Shown here: positions 25,901 to 35,235 of the stretch, piece by piece
Numbering within the stretch: the stretch's first letter is position 1
How the letters are laid out: every line of letters begins with the position of its first letter
Origin: Dioscorea cayenensis subsp. rotundata
Taxonomy: Eukaryota; Streptophyta; Magnoliopsida; Dioscoreales; Dioscoreaceae
Assembly: GCF_009730915.1 (NCBI RefSeq)
Contig: NC_052474.1
Location: forward strand, 3,941,501 to 4,005,500
Length of the DNA stretch: 64,000 nt
Reading direction: 5' to 3'
Translations under genes and position numbers: made by a program
Notes under the pieces: generated by a model
Told to the model about the DNA's origin: nothing
Databases searched by the model: none
What the model saw: only the letters and a program-made list of their open reading frames with translations

Positions 25901-27837
25901 AAAATAAATTATAAATATTAGTTGATGCAGTCAAGGAAGGTGTGCAACCAATTAGATCTGAGACTCTTATTTCAGAAGTAACAAAGAGTAGAGAGACCAT
26001 ATTCTCTTTAACCACACTAGGGTGGCAATGATTTAGAAGTTCACTATAAGTTCACCTTACGAGACATTATTCCCATCAACACTAGAAGACAAATATAACT
26101 AAGCAAGAAGCAATTGCAACTTAGGTATAGTTTAAACAAATTTGCACATCTTGCTCAAGGAAGGCATCCATAAGATAGGTATGTATGAACCTTGACATGA
26201 TATCGCAAGTTATACTAGAGACTGAAAAAAATGATTCGAAAATCAAGAATAAAACTAAAGATAAAAATTTTAAACAACATGACAATGCATCAAGCAAATA
26301 GAACCAGTCCCCTCAATTTGTCTAATTACAAACAAATACTAGCAGATAGTGTTAAACTTTAAGGGGCATAATTACAATAGCAGTCAAGTACAATAAAGTG
26401 AAGATCTTGGATTTCTTCTGTTTGATAAATCTACTTCCAACTCTAAGTGCTAAGCAGGATGTGCCATCTCCATCTGAATTCTGAAAGATTTCTCCTTCCA
26501 ACAACATTTCCTATCAACTAACGTATATCAGAAGGAAAAGTATAAGTAGGATTGTGACTGGCAGCTCCAAACAACTAAGCTTAGAAATTTTGGCGGGCTA
26601 AATCTAAAAAATCAAAATTCATATGAAGACTGAGGAGCTTAAAAAGGTTACGGCATCAAATTCTCATACCACAGCATAGTTTTGATAGTAGGGATTGAAT
26701 GTAAGAAAGAACTAAAAATAAATCTATAGCTCTTCAAACCTTTGCATGAACTGCGGTTTCCCTCGCTGTTGGCCGGTGAATGAGATCGAGAAGTTCCTCA
26801 CCAGTCTTTGACTTCTGCAACTCTCTAAACGTCTTCTTACTCAACAGCATCTCAAGATCCTTCAACTCCTCATCGTCCGACTTCATCTTCGGCTGAACCG
26901 GGCTAGGGCCGCCCATCGGTGCCGCAGGCCCCATGAGGGTCCGGGCGTGCGGTGAAAACATCGTCCTAGGCCCCATCAAGCCCATCCCTCTCGCGGCAGC
27001 GCCACCGCCAGGAAACATGGGTGATAAACCCGCCATTTGATGATCCGGTGTCCTCATCCACATCTCAGGCGGAACCGGGGGCCCCCGCGGCACCATCGGT
27101 GAAGCCTGGCTATGATTGCTCCCCTCATTAAGGTTCACTGTTTCTTGAACCGTACTCGACGGGGCCGGCGTAGGCGGGTGTTGCAGGTTCTCAGGGAGTT
27201 CCTTAGCTAGCTTATGGCGATCAATGCTCCACACCATAAGCATCGACTTCCCACTAAGCGAAAACTCCTCAAGCTGAACGGCGCCGGTCTCAGACGCAAT
27301 GCAACGGAGCGCAGACTCCACCGCGGAAACAGGGCCGAGATCGCCACCCAGCTCTGCTATCGCCGCCAAATCCGTGGCCGACACGGAAGAGTTACCGCTC
27401 TCCAAGCGGCGGAGTAGGGCAGCAGAGTCGAGCTCGACGAAGGGAACGAGATCAAGGAGGCAGACGGCGACGGCGGACCGGACAAGGGCTAAGCGATCCG
27501 AGGAAGGGGAGGTGGGAGATTGAGAATGGGCCTCAGATGATGAGAGTTTGGGGCGGGAGCGGGAGAGGGGGTGAATGTCGGGATGGGGGCGGCGGCGAGG
27601 GGTGAGGGGTTGGGGATCAGAAGGGGAGGGGGTGGGGGAGAAGGGACGATGGTTGATGGCGGATATGAGACGGAGAGAGAGGTCAAGGGAGGAGACGAGG
27701 TCGGGGACGAGGTTTTGGAGGGAAGCGATGAGGGAGTGCTGGGAGAGGCGACGGGCTTGAATGGCCTCCTCTAGTTGAGTGCGCATCTCCTTCAAAGTCG
27801 AGGGATCGTCGGAATCCATGGCGTTTTGGGCGTCCAT
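22936..27837 (-). CDS. MTA: mRNA N6-adenosine methyltransferase MTA (METTL3 homologue)
   Basis: Seven exons on the minus strand join in phase: 27837-26740, 25895-25797, 25120-25037, 24959-24607, 23919-23703, 23448-23369, 23182-22936. They give 725 aa (Arabidopsis MTA is 685). It is the catalytic subunit of the nuclear m6A writer, which works with MTB, FIP37, VIRILIZER and HAKAI. Residues 1-366 (one exon) hold an N-terminal coiled region and a Pro/Met-rich low-complexity stretch. A tandem CCCH zinc-finger pair follows (C379, C387, C397, H401; C417, C423, C429, H433). The MT-A70 domain has the catalytic DPPW at 497-500 and the [19 protein letters not shown] block. Intron 4 carries a GC-rich repeat insert. 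The gene converges on the ENODL gene with 162 bp between stop codons. A CG-rich first exon contrasts with AT-rich introns. Confidence 0.96.
24075..24440. repeat. GC-rich degenerate repeat in MTA intron 4 (possible hAT-like element)
   Basis: The segment has many CCCCGCC/GGGGCGG blocks, with short duplicated units (two copies of CCCGCCTACCATATACCC near 24120-24160). Its right border GGTTTTGCCATCCCTTA resembles hAT-type termini (TAGGGATGGCAA on the other strand). A matching left end and an 8-bp duplication are not clear (TGTCTAAT near 24052 and TAGCTAAT near 24438 agree at 6 of 8). It is a repeat of uncertain class sitting in an otherwise AT-rich intron. Confidence 0.45.
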
Positions 27838-27924
27838 GGCACCGCGACGGGGGACGAAACGACGGCGAGCGGCAAAGTTGGGAAGGCTATATATCGCTTA
27901 GACTCGGCAACAAAGTTGAAGTTT

Positions 27925-27969
27925 TGGGCCGTGAAATGGGCCACATATGCCAGGACCACTTCCGGGCCT
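27925..27969 (-). promoter_or_regulatory. Site II (TGGGCC) elements upstream of MTA
   Basis: TGGGCC occurs at 27925-27930 and 27937-27942, and a further CGGGCC core lies near 27963-27968. These are about 90-130 bases before the MTA start codon. Site II elements bind TCP factors and are frequent in promoters of proliferation-linked genes. Function is inferred from motif and distance. Confidence 0.4.
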
Positions 27970-28057
27970 ATTTGGTTTGTTATTCAGAGAATTTATTTTT
28001 TCTTCATTTTTAAATTTTAATTTATATAAAATTTATTATTATTATTATTATTATTAT

Positions 28058-28325
28058 TTATACATACTATTAAAGTAGATGTATAATCTACTCGGAGAGC
28101 ATTTTAAAAAATAATTTTATTTTTTTTTATATTTAAGTTTTTATTTATATTACTTATAATATTAATAATTGAAAAACATTAATTACACCTAATTATTTAT
28201 GCAATAAGTGTCTATAAAATTTTTGAAATCCAAGCTATACAATAGTTTTCATGGTATGAGTTATTTAATTATATTATTTTATTTATGATATTACCTCAAA
28301 ACTTCTCACAAAATTTTAAAAACAA
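28058..28325. repeat. AT-rich dispersed repeat, copy 1 (Helitron-like family)
   Basis: This segment starts TATACATACTATTAAAG and contains GAGAGCATTTTAAA, TTTATTTATATTACTTATAA, CATTAATTACACCTAATTAT and CTCACAAAATTTTAAAA. The same string of motifs in the same order occurs at 40703-40970 and 49670-50106. It has no coding capacity. Confidence 0.55.
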
Positions 28326-28329
28326 TATT

Positions 28330-28500
28330 ATTTAAAAACCGGACCTGATGGGCCGGTTCAACCGATTCAACCAGAAACCGCCCAGTAAACCGGTCCAATT
28401 AGTTAAATAAAACACTAAAGAACCAGACCGGTCGGTTCAACTAGTGAACAGGTTGAACCAGACCGATTAATTTATTAATTTAAATTATTTAATTGGTTTA
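28330..28500. repeat. Degenerate ACCGGTTCAACC-type repeat block
   Basis: Imperfect direct and inverted copies of a GGTTCAACC/ACCGGTC motif are packed into about 150 bases (for example GGGCCGGTTCAACCGATTC, GACCGGTCGGTTCAAC, GGTTGAACCAGACCG). Such blocks recur in many plant genomes as parts of unclassified repeats. The class cannot be set from one copy. Confidence 0.4.
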
Positions 28501-29603
28501 TTTAAGTGTGCACTGAATTACACATTTCTATTCTTGTATTGGCTACCATTTAAGCTCTTCATCTAATTTCTTTGATATTATTAATTTGATTATACATATT
28601 TTTATAAATATGGACAAGTTACTAACCCTCAATCTTTAATAAATTTTATTATATTTAAACAATAATAATTCATTATTATATTTCAACAGTATATTTGATA
28701 TTAGTTTTAAATGAAACAAATCATATAAATGAAAAATAAATTTAATAAGCTAAGTACTCATTGCCATTGATGAATGATCCTTGGAAAAGATCATTAATTT
28801 CCTGAGCTTCTTCCTCATTTTCACTGTAATTATTTTTTAATATTGTTGTTATCTTTATTCATCACTAGTCTTTGTGATCACCTCTCTTATATTCTCTCAA
28901 TTATCTTTTTTTTTTTAATTTTTAATGATGTATTTTGATTTCTAAAAACAACTTTAGAACACATGATACTATGGGGGTTGAGATTTCACCCATTTCATCA
29001 TTGTCACGTGATCAGCCAAATTTTATATGGAATTTAATTAATAGTAATTCACTAATTCTAATGACAAGATGGTATTCAATTTCAACCTCATCTTTAGATC
29101 TATCATCATTTATCAAAAATAAGAGAACAAGATATTATTTTAATAAAGAAAAATTATCAGTTTTCTAAAAACCAATTTCTCAAAAAATCATAAACAAATT
29201 AAAAATATTGTTTCAGAAAAAAGTAATATTCCCTCACCTAGCTTGACACTCTCACTACACCATCCATAACAATCTCATATCATAACTTTATATAATTAAA
29301 TATATAAACCAAATCCTATCCACTAAAATATCTATAGCACACATGCATGCCAAATTCACTGCTAGATGCTCTCATTGTCTGGTCAACCAGTTGCATTGGA
29401 TTCCCTTCACTAGTACACACTACCAAGTGAAATTGAAAGAAAAAACAATAGAGATCTATGAACACCAAGATCTAGAAAATTAAAACATGATTTTCTGATC
29501 ATTTCCAAACACATACAAGACACCCACTTGACAAAAAAAGAAAAAAAGAAAAAAAGTCCCATGAATGAATCCATGCATGCAAAACCAAGGAAGGCAAAGC
29601 AAA
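28501..29603. other. AT-rich spacer, no gene seen
   Basis: No supported gene. A 77-aa frame at 28935-29168 has no domain and probably arose by chance. The last 150 bases are probably the 3' UTR of the neighbouring EF-hand gene. Confidence 0.55.
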
Positions 29604-29984
29604 TCAAGCAGAAGGCTTAGTATTGGCAGCAAGTTCTCTGGCAATAGCCTTATCAAGCCAAGCCTCAGCATTGCCCATCATGCTAGGACTCAACCTAACC
29701 ATAAGCACACAAAACTCAGTCTCATTAAGAGCTCCATCTCCATCCAAATCTCCCTCATGAACCATTGCCTCTGCATCACCAATGCTCATCTCTCCAATAA
29801 CTCCGAGCAATGCCGCATTCCTCCTGAGACTCTCCGGCGTTATAAGTCCCCGTACCGGGTCTGCGAGCAACCGAAACCCTCCACACAGCTCAGAGATGAA
29901 CTCTTCTGCCTCCATCTTCTCTGCCATTGCTGGCAAAAGGTCTTCATATTCCAAACCTTGTTCTTCTTGCCCAGTGGTTGCCAT
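29604..29984 (-). CDS. Single-EF-hand calcium-binding protein, KIC / PBP1 / CCD1-like
   Basis: An intronless frame of 126 aa. It has one canonical EF-hand loop, DLDGDGALNETE (residues 79-90), with Asp/Asn at the calcium-binding positions and Glu at position 12. The preceding LITPESLRRNAALLGVIGEMSIGDAEAM and following FCVLMVRLSPSMMGNAEAWLDKAI segments are the helices and tail found in Arabidopsis KIC and PBP1 and wheat CCD1. Those proteins are small cytosolic calcium sensors; KIC regulates the kinesin KCBP and PBP1 binds the kinase PINOID. The fit is to the group; which member is not decidable here. Intronless structure and about 125 aa are usual for the group. TA, GA and TG microsatellites lie in the 150 bases upstream. 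Confidence 0.88.
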   Translation of the reverse strand: MATTGQEEQGLEYEDLLPAMAEKMEAEEFISELCGGFRLLADPVRGLITPESLRRNAALLGVIGEMSIGDAEAMVHEGDLDGDGALNETEFCVLMVRLSPSMMGNAEAWLDKAIARELAANTKPSA

Positions 29985-30444
29985 TGATATATTTAATTAA
30001 CAATCACTAATTATATATATATATCTCTCTCTATATATATATATATAAAACACTCTGGTTTTTGTGAGAATTAATATTATTGAAGATACAACATTGAGTT
30101 TGAATGTGTGTGTGTGTGTGTGTATAAATATATACATATATATAGGGAGAGGAGTGGTATGGATTATGAAGAAGATAGAGGAGGGGAATGAGCTTCTTCT
30201 AAGAAGGTGCATTGCATGGGAATGAGAAGCTTCGTGCACGGAAATGTGCGTGTGTTTCGTGGTAATTGCTTTTCATTTGGGTTTTCTTTGCACTTTGTAT
30301 TCCGTTGGGTTGGGGGGGCGGGAAATGGTTGGGTGCCTGAATTTTTAAATTGCCCTCCCGCTTTGCTTTCTTTAGGATGTTCTAACATGGGCAAATTAGT
30401 CATTTTAGTTGAACTGAGTTTGGAGCTTTCAGTGTAATTTCTGT

Positions 30445-30486
<42 letters not shown>

Positions 30487-31261
30487 ATTTATTTTATTTA
30501 TTTTTATATATTTTGGGGTTTGGTAACCTCGTACTATTTGGGATTAGAATAAGTTGGATCATAGGATTTTAATTGGATAAATTTAATTCAATGAAAGTAA
30601 AGGACAAGAACCATATAAATGATGGATAAGGAGAGTAATATTCAACTAAATTAGTTGGAAATAGTTAAGTTTTAGGGAGTGAAACAGAGAGATAATTATT
30701 TCACTGATAATTTGGTCTCTGTAAATTTTATAGGTTTGGAATTTTTGAACTGCATTGATTTATATCTATATAAAAAATAAACAATTAAATAAAGTGCTTA
30801 CTATCAAACTCATCTATCCTTTTTGTGATTGGTCTTGCCATATTATCTCACAATTGTGTGATATATTTATATATCTATATATAATGGTTTTGGTAAATTG
30901 CATTATGCATTATATTAGTGTATATGATTCTGTTTTGTTTGTGATGGAAAATAAATAAATAAAAAAATCCAAAAAATAATAAAAACAAGTGTTGATCAAG
31001 TCAATTGATGATGAAGTTAAATACTTAAATGAGAAGGCAATTGATTTGATTCTCAATTATTAAAGTCATATAAAAATGGCAGGAACTCATCTCCCTCCAA
31101 AGTTGTTTAGCAAAAGCATGGGATTTTCCTCCTTTTTCTTTGAAATTGCTGCCATTGTTGTGTGCCAGTACTGAAATTGAGTCTTGGAAGTAACACAAAA
31201 ATAGACAAAGGTGGAAGTTGTGAAGATGAACTTCAATGTGTTTTTCATATTTCATATAAAT
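29985..31261. other. EF-hand gene upstream region and spacer
   Basis: Contains (TA)n and (CT)n near 30012-30046, (TG)n at about 30103-30123 and a long (GT)n at about 30449-30484. No further gene is supported; the frames at 30164-30437 are featureless on both strands. Confidence 0.55.
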
Positions 31262-31489
31262 ATCTTTTTGAAAAAAATGGATAAATCACGTTAATTAAAA
31301 AAGAGGAGAAAAGTACAAATGGATCTCCCACAACACGATTGCGTAAGCGCACAAAAAAATCACAAAACACAAAATAATAACTAACCACAAGAAGTGGTAG
31401 TACGAGGGGACACAAACAAAAACAAGCAACAACAAGAAACAACAAAGAGAAACGGCACACATCGCCGCGACACACTCAGAACCGCCCAG

Positions 31490-34400
31490 CTACTCGCCCG
31501 TGTGGTGGACCTGGGTCCCCTCAGAAGGCAGATCACCCCCTGTCTCCTCCACCCTCGGACCTAAGAAATCAAGATTCCGGCGGATGGTAGTGATGGAATC
31601 CTCCAGCTTGACTCTGGAGCCCTCCCCTGCTGAAGAGAGCCATGTCAAAAGCATATGAGCAATTTTAATAATGAGAGCGTGCGCAGAAATGCAATTAGCA
31701 TTAAAAATGCAATCATTTCTAGTCAACCAAATATTCCACACAATGGCTTTCACCACGACGTCCCCCAAAACCCTAGAATCAGGTTGCACTAATGATCTCC
31801 AATTACCCCACGCCGAGGTAATGGACAGTGGAGGATCCGGAAGCTGAAGCAGATGTACAAAGTAGCCCCAAACCTGTCTAGCAAGAGAACACTGAAAGAA
31901 TAGATGGTCCACCGTCTCTAAATCCGCATGGCAGAGAACACAGGTTGCAGTAGGTAACCGGTTACAGCTTCTTTTGGCTAGGTTCTCGAGAGAGAGGATT
32001 TTATTTTTCCATGCAAGCCAGTTGAAGATATTGACTTTTTTGGGGCACAGGTTACGCCAGAAGAAACCCGCCACCGGACAACGTACTCCACCATCATTGA
32101 GGAAGTTGTAAAAAGATTTGACCGAGAAAGAGCCATTTCCCGTCAGATTCCACCATTTTTTATCCCCCAAGCCCCCGAGGGGCCCCCTGCACTGGGACAC
32201 GGAGATCAGCAAGAACCGAGTGCAGAGAAAATGGCGTCTCCTCAAAAAGAGAGAGCAGCTCCCCCACCGTGCCATTAGGAGTCCATGACCTTCTAAACTC
32301 GTCCGGCCAGATGTACATAGGAGCCTGTCCATTAACCCATCGGTCTTTCCAAAAAAGTGTTTCAAATCCCGAGTTGACAACTTGGAGGATACAACCTCGT
32401 AAAGCCGGCAAGCAGCTCATTACTCCTTTCCAGAAGAAGGAGATCCTCCCCGCTTGTCTAGGGAACAAGTTCCATCGTTCTAATCCATAATTGAACTTAA
32501 CAATACTCGCCCCACACCAGGTCGGATCCGACAAATATTTCCACCACCATTTGCCTAACAGCGCCAAGTTGAAATTCTGGAGCTCGAGTATACCCCACCC
32601 TCCTTGATCACGCGATCGACAGAGGTTCTTCCACCCAATAAGCCTAATCTTAGGGTGGTCAATGTCCGGTCCCGACCATAGGAAGTCCCTTCTAATACGG
32701 TTATTTTTTTTGATAACCCAACAGGGTAATCTGAAAAGAGACATCCAATATGTAGGGATAGCAGAGAGGACAGAATTCACCAAGGTAAGCCGACCACCTA
32801 ACGACAGATATTGCACTTTCCAAGTGGAAAGTCGCCTTCTGATTTTAACAATAAGCTCCTCCTAGTCTTGCCTTCTTGGCCTCCGCCCCGAGATCGGGAT
32901 ACCCAGATATGTAACCGGAAGGACCCCCCTCTCACAAGAAAGCGCATCTGCAGCTGCCTGGTCGGGGAGCAAGTCCCGATAGGAAGAGTACAAGCAAGTT
33001 TTGGAAAAGTTAGTTGCTAAACCAGTCATCCCCTCAAACACTAACAAAATAAGTTTCACCACCCGCAAATCTTCAAGCCCTCCCGTAGTCAAAACCAGGA
33101 GGTCATCGGCATAATGGAGGTTGCACATGCTTCCCATCTCACCTAACGGCACCCCAATCAAGACCTTCGAACGAAGTGCATGAAAGAACATCGAGCATAG
33201 AGCATCCGTAACCAGCACAAATAGCAAAAGAGAAAGTGGGTCTCCTTGCCTTAAACCTCTTTAATAACGCACATAACCGTTAGGGGAACCATTAACCAGG
33301 ATAGAGGCCTTAGAAGAAAACAAAATGTTCTTGATCCACCTAATCCACCGGTCTCCGAAGCCCCTTGCTCTAAGTAGATCAAAAAGGAAATCCCAATCAA
33401 CTAGATCAAAGGCCTTCGAAAAATCAACTTTCAAGATATGTCCCGGCAAACGCCTCTTGTGAATACTGAAGATCAATTCTTCCGCAGTAGCAATGTTATC
33501 CAAGATGCAACGTCCTTTCAGAAATGCAGATTGCTCAGTACTCACTAAGGAATCGATGACCTTACTTAGGCGAGAAGCCAACAGTTTCGAGATAATCTTC
33601 AGAGAAGAATTAATTAAACTAATTGGCCTAAAGTCTCCAGGGGTTTCAAGCGAATCGACTTTGGGGATAAGAGCAATAGCGGCCCAGTTGATTCTTTCCA
33701 GGTTCGCTCGGTGCAGGTAGAAATCTTCACAGAGCAGGAGGAGATCCGGATGAATAATATCCCAGAATTGTTTAAAGAAATGTAATGGGAACCCATCCGG
33801 CCCTGGTGCCTTATCTCCCCCCAAGTCAAAGACAGCTTTCTTGATTTCCTCAAGGGTGAAAGGTTTCTCCAAATCAGCCAGGTTAAGGGAACCTTTGTGA
33901 GCAAACAATTTATGTAAATCAACTTCAAATCTGGTCGAACGCCTTTGTCCAAATTGAAGATTAAATTGCTCAGTGAAGATTCTGCCAATGTCTCGAGGGT
34001 TCTCAAAGGTGACACCATCCTTGTGCAAGCAAGGGATGAAATTTCGGTTTTTACGTCCATTCGCCACAGCATGGAAGAACTTGGTGTTTTCATCCCCTTC
34101 TTTTAACCACTGGAGTCTAGATCTCTGCCTCCAATAAATCTCTTCTTGCTTCCGAATAGTCTTTAAATTATCTAACAGGTCTCTTTCTTGTCGGGTCTCA
34201 ATCAAGGACAGACTTCGCTCTTCCTTAGTCAGGTCCAGCACATCTAAATCATGGAGAAGGGCAAGCTTTTTAAGTTTGATAGAGCCGAAATCGTGCTTAG
34301 CCCAATTCCTAAGTCGCGCCCTAACCCCGGCGATCTTTTTGGAGAAAATGAAGGCACCACACCCCACATGTGTAATTTCGGTCCACCACTGTTGTACCAA

Positions 34401-35235
34401 ATCCCGAAATCCCTCCGTTGTAGTCCAAGCTAGCTCAAACCGAAAAGGTTTAGGGTTAAAAGAGTGGTACCCCAGTTTAAGCCTAATCGGCACATGATCA
34501 GAACCAAGTCTGGGGAGGCTGGTCTGCACTACCCTAGGAAAGCAAGCTAACCAAGTGGTATTGACCAGGAAACGATCAAGTTTAACCCAGATATTGTCTG
34601 CTTGGCAGTTAGTCCAGGTACATCTTCTACCCACCGAAGGGGGTTCCAGAAGACCCATCTCATGCAAAAAAGAGTTGGCACAGCGGATATCTTCCAAGTT
34701 GGGATTACCTGAGGGTTTATCCTCTACTGTGAAAATAGCATTAAAATCTCCACAGACAACCCACGGCCCGGAGCCCGCATCTCTGTTGTCTTTTAGCTCC
34801 TTCCAGAAGGCCTGCTTGCGAGATCGCTCATGAGGACCATAGACCACAGTACATCGCCAACTAAGGTTGTTGGATTTAGAAATGAAGTCCACCGACATAC
34901 TAAACTCCCCATCCGCTGCGAGTCCCGATAGAACAACCCATCTGTTCCGACTCAATAGCAAGACCTCCCACGACCCATTAGCCGACGACAAAAAGCAAAA
35001 TGATCGAGTTGGCCCCTCCGATCTCCCTCCAAATTGACTGATTAATCTCCCCCAGTTTTGTCTCTTGCAAGCAACAAATCTCAGCATGGTGGATCCTAAG
35101 AAAGTCTTTAACTAAAAACCGCTTAGAAGTCCTACCTAGCCCCCTAACATTCCAATTGATTAAGTTTATAACTAACCAACTAACAACCTCGAGCCTCCAA
35201 GGAGGTCGACGCTGCTCCAGAAGAGCAGGAAGCAC
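31490..35235 (-). pseudogene. LINE ORF2: endonuclease-reverse transcriptase, interrupted
   Basis: The N-terminal endonuclease part shows NWNVRGLG, CLQETK, VVCGDFNAI and GSDHVPI. The reverse transcriptase shows LIPKV, FRPISLINSSLKIISK, HILKVDFSKAFD, GLRQGDPLS and LHYADDLL. A zf-RVT region follows (FFWRNLCPKKVNIFNWLAWKN cut short here; C-x2-C and H-x3-F-x2-C pattern in CVLCHADLETVDHLFFQC). No RNase H domain follows. Breaks: a frameshift near 34990-35030, an in-frame stop at 33261-33263 just before the RGLRQGDPL block, an in-frame stop at 32862-32864, and a frameshift near 32160-32190. The frame at 35235 opens with GTG, so the true start codon is not fixed; the ORF slightly overlaps the end of ORF1. 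Confidence 0.88.

Noticed and set aside
27214-27774. Several 65-75 aa plus-strand frames over the MTA first exon
   Set aside because: They are antisense shadows of the GC-rich, Pro/Ser-rich MTA exon 1 and show no domain of their own.
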